This document shows positions 51,043 through 59,367 of a DNA stretch of 64,000 nucleotides, one piece after another. A model generated the notes under the pieces. It did no database searches. It was not told where the DNA came from and was given only the letters and a program-made list of their open reading frames with translations. The position numbers were made by a program, and so were the translations under genes. Source of the DNA: Chitinophaga qingshengii (GTDB lineage Bacteria > Bacteroidota > Bacteroidia > Chitinophagales > Chitinophagaceae); NCBI RefSeq assembly GCF_014529935.1, contig NZ_JACVFC010000004.1:310001-374000 (forward strand). Reading direction: 5' to 3'. Each line of letters starts with the position of its first letter. The stretch's first letter is position 1.

Positions 51043-51441
51043 ATGGAAAACAACACAATTGCCTTTGCACTGTTACGGATGGCGGTGGCAGCCAGCATGT
51101 TTGGCCACGGTCTGGTACGACTTCCCAAACTCAGCGGGTTCAGCCAATGGATGGTTACTTCCTTCGAAAAATCCATGTTACCCCGTACCCTCGTGCTGCC
51201 TTTTAGTTATGTACTGCCCATCGCGGAATTTGCTATCGGCCTGTTATTAATACTGGGTCTGTTCACCCGCCCGGCGTTGATTGCCGGCGGTATCGTGATG
51301 ATGATGCTCATATTCGGTACCACCCTCATAGAAGACTGGCACTCACTGGGATCACAGCTGATACACGCTGCCTTTTTTGGGGTGTTACTGGCCTTTATAC
51401 AGTATAACGGTTATGCGCTGGATCGCCTGATCAGCAAGTAA
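51043..51441 (+). CDS. DoxX-family membrane protein
   Basis: A 132-residue protein with four helices and the DoxX pattern: LLRMAVAASMFGHGLVRLPK at the start, VLPIAEFAIGLLLILGLFTRPALIAGG in the middle, and HAAFFGVLLAFIQYNGYALDRL at the end. DoxX proteins are linked to quinone-dependent redox reactions or oxidative-stress complexes; the exact role is not known. I chose the ATG at 51043, where the domain begins. It overlaps the end of the convergent gene by 11 bases. Confidence 0.88.
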   Translation: MENNTIAFALLRMAVAASMFGHGLVRLPKLSGFSQWMVTSFEKSMLPRTLVLPFSYVLPIAEFAIGLLLILGLFTRPALIAGGIVMMMLIFGTTLIEDWHSLGSQLIHAAFFGVLLAFIQYNGYALDRLISK

Positions 51442-52270
51442 TACGGGGGATCAGCATCTCCCGGAAAGCAGCAGCGGTGTCCACCCGGAAAACGATCTGT
51501 TCTACCTGCTTTTTCTTTTTAAACAATACATGTACGGAAATGGGCCGTTTTAGCTCCAGTGCCAGGTTACAGGGCTCGAAAACCTTCAGTAGCGAGAGTT
51601 GAAGGGTATGGTCCGTTACCGCGCCCCGGAAATCCCGGATCGCCTTCACCTGCTCAAAGGGAATGTACAGGGAGGTTACGAGGCCATAACGGAGGTAAAT
51701 ACCGTTATCATCCACCTGTATTGGCCGGGCGCATACTGCCTTCACCTGTGCCAGCAGAAAAACGACAGAATAAGCTCCGGCAGCCAGCAGCAGCCGGTGT
51801 AGCATCGGGTAGTGAAGCCGGGGAAGTAATAACCCCATGCCCGTCATTTCAAGCAGGAACAGGAAGATAAAAACGCCATAAATAGCCGGTAATCCTTGCC
51901 GGCCATACCAGGAACGCGGGGCTTCGGTGTCCCGCTTTCCCCATTTGAAAAAGGCATAATATACCAGCGTAATTTCTGTTGCCAGTGCGCGGCATACTTT
52001 GTCGTGCCGGATCACCCGTTGCAACGCCGCTAAAAGCAATTCCGGGAAATCCTGTATGGGGTTCTGCTCCCGCAGCTGCCGGTAATGGCCATAGGTGCCA
52101 TGTACCAGGATAATGACCCGTAACAACAGTATGTCCAGCATCAGGCCGGAAAGCATCTTGTCCATTAACGGATGCCCATGCCCAGAAAGCAGCAGGGATA
52201 ACACTTTCAGGAGGACTGCCACGATGAAAAGGATCGTCAGTAGACGGGTACGGGTAAGTGTTATTTTCAT
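51431..52270 (-). CDS. Uncharacterised membrane protein with possible PH-like C-terminus
   Basis: A 279-residue protein with hydrophobic helices near 10-27, 40-57, 128-148 and 155-174. A C-terminal soluble part from about 185 (RPIQVDDNGIYLRYGLVTSLYIPFEQVKAIRDFRGA) has the strand pattern of bacterial PH-like (YdbT/bPH) domains. No family is recognised with certainty. It is convergent with the DoxX gene. Confidence 0.6.
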   Translation of the reverse strand: MKITLTRTRLLTILFIVAVLLKVLSLLLSGHGHPLMDKMLSGLMLDILLLRVIILVHGTYGHYRQLREQNPIQDFPELLLAALQRVIRHDKVCRALATEITLVYYAFFKWGKRDTEAPRSWYGRQGLPAIYGVFIFLFLLEMTGMGLLLPRLHYPMLHRLLLAAGAYSVVFLLAQVKAVCARPIQVDDNGIYLRYGLVTSLYIPFEQVKAIRDFRGAVTDHTLQLSLLKVFEPCNLALELKRPISVHVLFKKKKQVEQIVFRVDTAAAFREMLIPRITC

Positions 52271-52346
52271 GAGGGGAATTTGCTGTTAAGTTAAATAAAG
52301 AATATGGATTTAGTGATTTTCTGAATCTGATTGTAAAAGCATCTTC

Positions 52347-53072
52347 ATGCCACTACGCCTGCTATTGTTTATATACATATTGGCCGCCGGATGCCGTTAT
52401 CAGCCAGTTAATATCCTGACTAATGATAAAAGGATATTGATCGATTCGTCATTACCGGTAGATAAGGCAAAGTTTTATAACAATGACGACTATACGACGG
52501 CATTCCCCGTCTATTACATAGGGCCTGCTACGGACAGAATTGTATTACCATCGCGGCCTTTACCTCATTTCCGCCAAACCGGAGACAGAGATTTTTATAG
52601 AGACAGTACCTGGACACATACAGACAGCGCGCATCTGCAAATTATGGTGGATGCTGCTTTTCGTATATCCAATACTGCCCGGTATTACCATTATGAACAG
52701 ATAGACGATCAGCCACAAATGGTTTTGGATTCCATAGTGAGTTATAAAGCGATACCGGTTTTTCTGTACAATCGGGGGAGCGGTATATTTAGCATCGGAA
52801 TATTTGGTGCCTTGACCGGGATTACATTGCAGGTTAGGAATGAAAAGGGCAAATGGCAGGATATAGCACTGCCGGCTAAGTATTATTGCAGCACCGGCGC
52901 CAGTATGCAAGTGCTGCAATCCGGGGAAATGGCGGTGGCTAAGCTGTTTCTGCTGCAAGGTGATTACCCTACGGAAGCCAGGTTAAAATTCAGGCAGTTT
53001 AGAGATAGCATCTATTCCAATGTTTTCCCGTTTACCATCAGCAAACAACAACTGAAACGGCCTGTTTTATAA
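52347..53072 (+). CDS. Uncharacterised lipoprotein
   Basis: A 241-residue protein with a short signal and lipobox ILAAGC (Cys16). The mature part is beta-rich (YYIGPATDRIVLPSRPLPHF, ITLQVRNEKGKWQDIALPAKYYC) and looks like an extracytoplasmic domain anchored to a membrane. Function unknown. It ends two bases before the stop of the convergent carboxypeptidase-like protein. Confidence 0.6.
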   Translation: MPLRLLLFIYILAAGCRYQPVNILTNDKRILIDSSLPVDKAKFYNNDDYTTAFPVYYIGPATDRIVLPSRPLPHFRQTGDRDFYRDSTWTHTDSAHLQIMVDAAFRISNTARYYHYEQIDDQPQMVLDSIVSYKAIPVFLYNRGSGIFSIGIFGALTGITLQVRNEKGKWQDIALPAKYYCSTGASMQVLQSGEMAVAKLFLLQGDYPTEARLKFRQFRDSIYSNVFPFTISKQQLKRPVL

Positions 53073-53074
53073 CT

Positions 53075-53785
53075 TTATGGCTGCCTGTACCTATCATACT
53101 GCTGCCGGATATACACATACAAATCATAATCACTGATATCTTTCACCTGGTCGTACGAAGGCTGGTACTTCAGCATAAACTGTGTAAGGCTATCTCCCTC
53201 CATGCCAGTGAGTTGTTGTATCAGTACCGGATTAAATTTTCGTTCCACCAGGTTTTCCTTTTCTTTATCCAGTAATATTTTTCTGAAACGTGCTTTCTTT
53301 TTATTCTTTTTAAAAGAGACCGCCTTGTATAACTGGTTGATATTAACAGCTACTACAGGTCCTACGCTGACGAGTACTTCATTCCAACGGGGCCGGCGGA
53401 AATCAAATTCTTTCTTGAATTCCTGGCGCAGGCGCAGCGAGTCGCGCAGGTAGTTATAATGTATTACGTTGATAGCTTTCAGCTCCAGTGGCTGGGATTG
53501 AAGCTGGTGTACAACAGTCGTTTTGTCCTTGCTGACAATGTATAGCAGTGGCACAAAACCCAATGCCTTCAGCAGCAGGGTATCGCCTTTCCGGGCGGTT
53601 AATTGATAGTATCCCTGCTCATTGCTGGTGGTAGCAAATTGGGTACGTTTATTCAATACCGTTACTCCGGCAACCGGAATGCTGTCTTCCGACAGAATGC
53701 TTCCCTGCACGGCATTCTGGGCATTGGCGGATACTAACGCTAATAACAATACGATTGATAAAACGGAAAACCTGTACCAACACAT
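53075..53785 (-). CDS. Exported protein with carboxypeptidase-D-like regulatory domain
   Basis: About 236 residues from the ATG at 53785 (an earlier in-frame TTG exists). A signal peptide ends at SANAQ. The CarboxypepD_reg-like domain follows directly (VQGSILSEDSIPVAGVTVLNKRTQFATTSNEQGYYQLTARKGDTLLLKALGF). The rest is a charged helical region without a barrel, so it is not a TonB receptor. Such stand-alone proteins are common in Bacteroidota and of unknown function. Confidence 0.8.
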   Translation of the reverse strand: MCWYRFSVLSIVLLLALVSANAQNAVQGSILSEDSIPVAGVTVLNKRTQFATTSNEQGYYQLTARKGDTLLLKALGFVPLLYIVSKDKTTVVHQLQSQPLELKAINVIHYNYLRDSLRLRQEFKKEFDFRRPRWNEVLVSVGPVVAVNINQLYKAVSFKKNKKKARFRKILLDKEKENLVERKFNPVLIQQLTGMEGDSLTQFMLKYQPSYDQVKDISDYDLYVYIRQQYDRYRQP

Positions 53786-53853
53786 AACAGAAAGATAAAG
53801 ATGCTTTCTCAAAGGAAAAGTTAATATTAGCCGTTTTGGTTTAAATTCGTATC

Positions 53854-54816
53854 ATGAAAGGATTTTGGTCATATTTCTGGATAGCATATATCTTGTTTTT
53901 TGCGATCCCATTTCCCATGCTTATTTATTACAACACACGGGAAGGGTTAAACGATACCAACCCCTATCTGGCTATCGCTCTCCTGTTGTTGTCAGTGGTG
54001 TTGTGGGGTATTCTGGTAGTGCGCTGGTTCCGGAACTGGATATTATTGCCGTTTAAGATGAAACGCAATGCCGACTACCTGTTACGTGAAGGAGAGCACC
54101 GGGATGCCCGTATTCTGGAAAGTTTACAGGGGAAGACGGTGAATAATACGGTGGAAAAAAAGCTGACACTGGGACTGAAAAATTTTGTGGGAACAGACAT
54201 CACCGAAAAACTGGAACTGATCGATACCAGGCCGTCGGAGATGCGCTACGAAAAAGGGAAATCTATCCGCCTGGTGATCGATAAAACACTGAAATTGCGG
54301 CCGTATATGATGGTGGACGGTGGGCAGGCAGGGCTGAATCCCGGCCGGATCATATTACTGGTAGTAGGTTGGCTGGTGCTGACGATAGCCATCGTCTGGT
54401 ATTTTTATTTTTCCTACACCACAGAAAGTAATGGTTATGGCTGGCGTTTCATGAAATTTTATCACCCGCTGGTATTGTGCCCGCTGATTCTTTTCCTCAC
54501 CCGTTATGGACTGGGATTATTACTGAAGCTGTTTACCGGCGGTGATCCGGGTAAATTGTTACATGTCAAATACTTCGGTGTGCAAACCATGGCGGACGTA
54601 GTGAACGCGACACAAACCGGTACTTACATCAATGAGCAGCCGCAGGTGAAGTTTGAACTGCGTTATCGCGATACCTACGGTAAAACCTATACTGCTGCAC
54701 TGAAAAAGATCGTTTCCCTTATTGACCTGGGAACGGTCCGGCAGGAAAAGATTTCCATATTCTATTTAAAGGAAAATCCCTCAGAAGTAGCATTTGCGAG
54801 TGATCTGGATGATTAA
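53854..54816 (+). CDS. Uncharacterised multi-pass membrane protein
   Basis: A 320-residue protein. Helices are near 7-26, 40-58, 168-188 and 203-221. A cytosolic or periplasmic domain of about 100 residues lies between pairs (LEGEHRDARILESLQGKT-like start), and a C-terminal beta-rich domain follows (VKFELRYRDTYGKTYTAAL). The two soluble segments look like repeats of one DUF3592-like module. Function unknown. It is 9 bases before the next lipoprotein gene and probably co-transcribed. Confidence 0.6.
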   Translation: MKGFWSYFWIAYILFFAIPFPMLIYYNTREGLNDTNPYLAIALLLLSVVLWGILVVRWFRNWILLPFKMKRNADYLLREGEHRDARILESLQGKTVNNTVEKKLTLGLKNFVGTDITEKLELIDTRPSEMRYEKGKSIRLVIDKTLKLRPYMMVDGGQAGLNPGRIILLVVGWLVLTIAIVWYFYFSYTTESNGYGWRFMKFYHPLVLCPLILFLTRYGLGLLLKLFTGGDPGKLLHVKYFGVQTMADVVNATQTGTYINEQPQVKFELRYRDTYGKTYTAALKKIVSLIDLGTVRQEKISIFYLKENPSEVAFASDLDD

Positions 54817-54825
54817 ATTTATTTT

Positions 54826-55530
54826 ATGTTGAAAAACCTGCACAAGTTTTCGGGCTTATTGTTGATACTGGGCTGTCTCTCCTGCAACCAGTTGACGGAT
54901 ACTTTTAAAGACACTTTTAAAGAGGATAGCACCGATAATAAGAAGGAAGAGAATGCGCCAACGGCCAGCACAGTGACGTCTTCTTCTTCCTCTATCACTA
55001 TAGAAACACGCATTCATCGGGATACGGTCCGTGTTTCTTCCCGTAGCAACGACAAACAAACCGCCTTCCTGGCCGATGAAGCGGCACTACAGGCAGCAGA
55101 GGCGAAACTGAAAGCATTGCCGGCGTATGCAGGTAAAAAAATGTATCTCTATGATGACATCCATGTATATGATGATGGCAGGATTAATCTGCAGTTGCGT
55201 CATCCTTCCAATCCGGAATACGTGGATAAGTATCAGTTTGAGCATGGTCAATGGTCCGGCCCGGAACCGGTACAACTGTCGGTGCGGGATAAAGTAGACG
55301 CTAAGCTGGTACCATTGGATGGTATCGACTTTAAAGCGATCGCCAACGTATACCGGAACCTGGTTGAGAAGTCTGCCACCATAGAAGGGGCTAAACCTCC
55401 CACACACATATACGGTGTTATTCATGAAAAACGTTTCTCGTGGTACCCGCGGTCTATCAGCGGCAGCCGGGAGCGGTATGCTATCAGCTTCCGGCTGGAT
55501 GGTAGTGTGGATCAGTTTTTCCGCGAATAG
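54826..55530 (+). CDS. Uncharacterised lipoprotein
   Basis: A 234-residue protein with signal and lipobox around LILGC/LSC (Cys17 or Cys20). A Ser/Thr-rich linker follows (about 45-60, TASTVTSSSSSITIETR), then a soluble domain (KMYLYDDIHVYDDGRINLQLRHP...). Function unknown. It overlaps the convergent RNA-ligase-like gene by 19 bases. Confidence 0.6.
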   Translation: MLKNLHKFSGLLLILGCLSCNQLTDTFKDTFKEDSTDNKKEENAPTASTVTSSSSSITIETRIHRDTVRVSSRSNDKQTAFLADEAALQAAEAKLKALPAYAGKKMYLYDDIHVYDDGRINLQLRHPSNPEYVDKYQFEHGQWSGPEPVQLSVRDKVDAKLVPLDGIDFKAIANVYRNLVEKSATIEGAKPPTHIYGVIHEKRFSWYPRSISGSRERYAISFRLDGSVDQFFRE

Positions 55531-56093
55531 CCGGGCAGCGGTATCTCCTGTAGTATCTCGTAACGGGACGCTTCCACTGCTTTCTTTAATACAGTGACCT
55601 TATTGCAGCAGAAGCTGTCATGGCAGTCAAAATCATGCAAATCTACCTTACTCAATTCTGCAACAGGGATATTTCTTGCGATGGTAATGTGGGGCCGGAT
55701 ATTTCTTTGCTGTTTGAAAGGCTTACTGATAGCGCCATGCAGGTGCATGATAGTATCAGGGTTAGCCGGTTGTAACATTAATGTAGCAGTTGCTCCATGA
55801 TGAAAAATACCGGCACCATTGAGTTGTATCCGAAACGCCGGAATATTCTCCACCGCCTGAGTTACCCACCGGAGAATCCGCTGGTCTTCTTCCTCCATCA
55901 AAAATTTCATGAGTGAAATGTGGGCCAATGAATGCAGGTTATAGGACGGCAGGCTGATCATCGCTGCCAGCCGGCTTTTCATGGCCGCCACCTTGCGGAT
56001 AATAAACGGCTCCGGAGAAAGTAACAGAAAGTACTCATAACTACGGAACAGTGACAACTGTGCATAATTCACCCGCGGCATGACAACGAACAT
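55512..56093 (-). CDS. 2'-5' RNA ligase-like (2H phosphoesterase) protein
   Basis: A 193-residue cytosolic protein with two H-x-T/S motifs: HIS in LHSLAHISLM (about residue 57) and HIT in RPHITIAR (about residue 133). These are the catalytic pairs of LigT/2H enzymes, which hydrolyse or join 2',5' or cyclic phosphates. The spacing fits the family. The exact substrate is unknown. Confidence 0.85.
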   Translation of the reverse strand: MFVVMPRVNYAQLSLFRSYEYFLLLSPEPFIIRKVAAMKSRLAAMISLPSYNLHSLAHISLMKFLMEEEDQRILRWVTQAVENIPAFRIQLNGAGIFHHGATATLMLQPANPDTIMHLHGAISKPFKQQRNIRPHITIARNIPVAELSKVDLHDFDCHDSFCCNKVTVLKKAVEASRYEILQEIPLPGYSRKN

Positions 56094-56243
56094 TTAACAT
56101 GACAATAAGTGATTGGGTGAAATAATGGGTCGTAAGTAGTAATTAAAGATAATAAATGTATGGAATGCCAACAAAATTTATCGGTTTCGCAAGAATGGCA
56201 GATATAGCGGTATCTGCCGTGGTTTGGGCGAATATCCTGATAT

Positions 56244-56825
56244 TCAATTGTCGTTGGTAGCGGGTAATAGTCTGCCATAGGCCGCCATTACGCGGTTCAC
56301 GTTCTTGCGGTGTTCCGCCCGTACAGTAGCAACGGCCTGCCGCTTTACGCGTGCGCTCAACCGGATGATTTCATCATCCAGAATATACAGGGCGATCTCT
56401 ATCCGCAACATCCTGTCCCGTTGGGTAATACCACCGATAGCTATCGAAAAAGGACGGACAGAAAAATCTTCCATCACAAAACGCTCGAATAAAACCGGGT
56501 TTAATTCATACAGGGCGTGTGTTTCCAGGGGGAGCGCCAATACTATTTTTCTGATGGCTGTAGCCATCCGGGAAGAGTGCATAAAATTCCGGATGCGCCT
56601 TCTGAGGCGGGCCAGTACCTGTATAGCGGGCGTGCCATTAAACTTCGTACAGGCTTCGGTCTGGAATTGAATAATCGCTTTGATATGCAGCTCCGATTTA
56701 AGGAGATGGTCATCCAGGGTAACTCCTTTTATCACCATGATCTCATCAGAAAAGGCGGGATCCAGCAGATAGGTTTTAAACAATTCAGGGTTAGCCTGAT
56801 GCAAAGGTATTTCGGGGTTATTCAT
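56244..56825 (-). CDS. Uncharacterised protein with internal duplication
   Basis: A 193-residue soluble protein. Residues 8-52 and 104-149 align as two copies of one module: ANPELFKTYLLDP/LNPVLFERFVMED, then VIKGVTLDDHLLKSELHI/AIGGITQRDRMLRIEIAL. The second half of each module is rich in Arg and predicted helical. There is no signal or membrane segment. No family is recognised. It is flanked by the RNA-ligase-like gene and a divergent AraC gene. Confidence 0.6.
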   Translation of the reverse strand: MNNPEIPLHQANPELFKTYLLDPAFSDEIMVIKGVTLDDHLLKSELHIKAIIQFQTEACTKFNGTPAIQVLARLRRRIRNFMHSSRMATAIRKIVLALPLETHALYELNPVLFERFVMEDFSVRPFSIAIGGITQRDRMLRIEIALYILDDEIIRLSARVKRQAVATVRAEHRKNVNRVMAAYGRLLPATNDN

Positions 56826-56942
56826 AACAAATGATTTTGGGGTAACATTATTTACAGTTGATATCGGGATTTGTTCAGCCGGAACGCATGAAATAATTGT
56901 ATTATTGTTTTTATATATGCACGTAAACGGCTATATTGATAT

Positions 56943-57758
56943 ATGAACCGCCAAATCAATGAACCACATCTGGACTTAGCAGCGCTGGTAAAATGTTATT
57001 GGACATTGGAAAGTCCTGCAGGAACTACGCCTGAAAGAAATACCATCGTTCCTGACGGTTGCATGAAACTGATTTTCCACTACGGCGATGTATATAAACA
57101 CTACCCTGAGCACGGCGATAGTATTACGTTGCCGAGATGTTTTTTAATCGGGCAACTGACAAGGCCATATGAAGTGGAACCAACAGGAGAAACAGGTACT
57201 TTCTTTGTTTGTTTTCATCCAAACGGGTTCTTACCCTTTACCTCCATGCCCATCAGGGAGATGGAAAATACGGCGGTGCCATTGAAAATATTATTCGGAA
57301 AAGAAGGTGCCAGCCTCGAACAGCATATTTTAAGCGCTCACGATACGGCGGAACGAATAAACCTGGTGGAAACATTTTTATGTAACAAACTAAAAGATGC
57401 CGGCACAATAGATCATATTGTACAATCAACCGTCGAAACCATATTAACAGCCAACGGACAGCTGTCAGTAGATGAACTTTCCAAACAGGCAAATGTTAAC
57501 CGCCGGCAGTTAGTCCGCAAGTTTTCATTCGCAATAGGACTAAGTCCCAAACAACTGTCGAAAACAATCAGGTTGCAGCATACACTCAAAATGCTGTTGA
57601 ATAAAAAAGATGTCAGTCTTACTGCGTTGGCTTATGAGGGTGAATACTATGACCAGGCGCATTTTATTAAGGACTTTAAAGAATTCACCGGACTAACACC
57701 CAAAGAATTTTATGGGGATCATTTAACCATGTCTTTGATTTTTGACAGAAAAGAGTAG
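56943..57758 (+). CDS. AraC-family regulator
   Basis: A 271-residue regulator. The N-terminal part (LVKCYWTLESPAGTTPERNTIVPDGCMKLIFHYGD) is the DUF6597-type sensor typical of short AraC proteins. The DNA-binding part is at about 170-260 (SVDELSKQANVNRRQLVRKFSFAIGLSPKQLSKTIRLQ and LTALAYEGEYYDQAHFIKDFKEFTGLTPKEFY). It precedes the VOC gene by 73 bases in the same direction and probably controls it. Confidence 0.92.
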   Translation: MNRQINEPHLDLAALVKCYWTLESPAGTTPERNTIVPDGCMKLIFHYGDVYKHYPEHGDSITLPRCFLIGQLTRPYEVEPTGETGTFFVCFHPNGFLPFTSMPIREMENTAVPLKILFGKEGASLEQHILSAHDTAERINLVETFLCNKLKDAGTIDHIVQSTVETILTANGQLSVDELSKQANVNRRQLVRKFSFAIGLSPKQLSKTIRLQHTLKMLLNKKDVSLTALAYEGEYYDQAHFIKDFKEFTGLTPKEFYGDHLTMSLIFDRKE

Positions 57759-57831
57759 CCTTGTCCCATTTTTACAATTTTATGTTTCCTGTACGGCGCA
57801 ATTTTGTGCTATAACATAAAACAAGTTAAAG

Positions 57832-58206
57832 ATGAAAAATGTAAATCCTGTTTGTTGGTTTGATATCTACGTGTCCAACCTGGAACGTGCCAAAAAATTC
57901 TATGAAACCGTGTTCAGTATTCAGCTGGCGGATGCTCCGGCTGAGTGGGGTAAACAGTCTTTTTTTCCGGCAGATTATGACGGTTTGAATATTTCCGGTG
58001 CACTGGTTGAAAAAGTGGATGGGGATAGCAGTGGGAACAATACGATCATTTATTTTGCTTCTGAAGATTGTACTACCGAAGAGGTTAGGGTGGAAAATGC
58101 CGGCGGCAAAATTATCAAACCAAAAATGTCTATTGGAGAGTTTGGGTTTATATCTGTTTTAAAGGATACAGAAGGGAATATGATCGGCCTTCATTCCAGG
58201 AAATAA
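57832..58206 (+). CDS. VOC-family (glyoxalase/bleomycin-resistance-like) protein
   Basis: A 124-residue protein with two beta-alpha-beta-beta-beta units. It opens with NPVCWFDIYVSNLERAKKFYETVFSIQL and closes with EFGFISVLKDTEGNMIGLHSRK, the standard VOC start and end. His, Glu and Asp residues could bind a metal. Function unknown; many such proteins are antibiotic-binding or isomerases. It follows an AraC regulator gene. Confidence 0.9.
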   Translation: MKNVNPVCWFDIYVSNLERAKKFYETVFSIQLADAPAEWGKQSFFPADYDGLNISGALVEKVDGDSSGNNTIIYFASEDCTTEEVRVENAGGKIIKPKMSIGEFGFISVLKDTEGNMIGLHSRK

Positions 58207-58284
58207 TATAAAAAATAGACAGATGAAGATTATTTGGTAAACTTTATGTGTTGAATATAATTTAACAAGAAAACTTACTTCATT

Positions 58285-59109
58285 ATGTCTGAAGAAAACC
58301 TGATCAACAGGACGACAAAACCTGTCACTGCAGAGGCTCTTTTCGACCAGCTGAAATCATTGGGCATTCAGTCAGGGGACACACTGCTTGTTCACTCATC
58401 GCTCAGTTCCCTGGGCTGGGTAAATGGGGGACCTGTAGCGGTTATTCAGGCATTATTACAAGCGGTCGGTGAGGAAGGCACTATAGTCATGCCTGCACAG
58501 TCAGCCAGCATCACCAACCCTGAAAACTGGCAAGCGCCTGCTGTTCCCAAAGACTGGGTCGATACGATTCGTTATACCATGCCCGCTTATGATCCCCGCA
58601 TTACACCTACACGGGATATGGGACAGATTGCCGAGCTGTTTCGGACCTGGCCGGGCGCTGTGCGTAGTGATCATCCCTTCTCTTCGTTCGCTGCACTGGG
58701 GCCGCTGTCTGAACAAATTATCAGTCACCATCCGCTGCACGACCCGTTAGGCATGAGTTCCCCCCTGGGAAAGCTCTATCAATTACCGGCAAAAGTCCTG
58801 CTGATTGGTGTAGATTTCGATAAATGCACAGCATTGCATCTGGCCGAACAGATCGTATGGCCGGGTCGGCGTAAAACTATGGAAGGCGCCCCGCTGATGG
58901 TGCATGGAAAAAAACAATGGGTATCCTTTCAGGTGCCACAGGTAATGGATAGCGCTGTATTTCTGCCGGTAGGTGCTGCGGTACTGGCATCAGGAATGGC
59001 TGCCAGTGGTACGCTGGGAGAGGGGAAAGGGGTACTTGTTGGATTGCGGCAGCTGGTGGATACTGCCGTGAAAGAGTGGTCGGGGATGAAAGATCCGGTA
59101 GAGAGCTGA
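58285..59109 (+). CDS. AAC(3)-family aminoglycoside N-acetyltransferase-like protein
   Basis: A 274-residue protein of the Antibiotic_NAT family. It shows SGDTLLVHSSLSSLGWVNGG near residues 35-54, EGTIVMPAQSASITNPENW, RTWPGAVRSDHPFSSFAALG, with the conserved His-Pro-x-x-S/F motif, and VLLIGVDFDKCTALHLAE. The family includes acetyl-CoA-dependent acetylation of aminoglycosides at N3; chromosomal members such as YokD have uncertain physiological roles. Activity here cannot be told from sequence. Confidence 0.9.
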   Translation: MSEENLINRTTKPVTAEALFDQLKSLGIQSGDTLLVHSSLSSLGWVNGGPVAVIQALLQAVGEEGTIVMPAQSASITNPENWQAPAVPKDWVDTIRYTMPAYDPRITPTRDMGQIAELFRTWPGAVRSDHPFSSFAALGPLSEQIISHHPLHDPLGMSSPLGKLYQLPAKVLLIGVDFDKCTALHLAEQIVWPGRRKTMEGAPLMVHGKKQWVSFQVPQVMDSAVFLPVGAAVLASGMAASGTLGEGKGVLVGLRQLVDTAVKEWSGMKDPVES

Positions 59110-59188
59110 GAGGTGTTTCATCAACGCCTTAGACCGGATAGGAGTTTGGGGAATATTTTACTTAATCTGAAACCCACGTCCATAAATG

Positions 59189-59224
59189 AAAAACGCCCAA
59201 ACTTAGCTTTACTAAGTTTGGGCG
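59189..59224 (-). terminator. Terminator of the tRNA-Arg transcript
   Basis: CGCCCAAACTTAG (59194-59206) pairs perfectly with CTAAGTTTGGGCG (59212-59224). On the minus strand it is followed by TTTTTCATTTATGG. Confidence 0.85.
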
Positions 59225-59238
59225 AATAAGCGTTTTTG

Positions 59239-59310
59239 TAGTCCCGACAGGGATCGAACCTGTATCTAAAGTTTAGGAAACTTCTATTCTATCCATTGAA
59301 CTACGGGACC
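59239..59310 (-). tRNA. tRNA-Arg (anticodon CCT)
   Basis: On the minus strand the acceptor GGTCCCG/CGGGACT, D stem GTTC/GAAT, anticodon loop TTCCTAA and T loop TTCGATC fold normally. The anticodon CCU reads AGG codons. The CCA end is not encoded (ACAAA follows), unlike the other tRNA-Arg in the window. Confidence 0.93.
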
Positions 59311-59367
59311 ATCCTGGTACCCTTTTGGGGGTATCGGGTTGCAAAAGTAAGGGTTTTAAATTAATAT

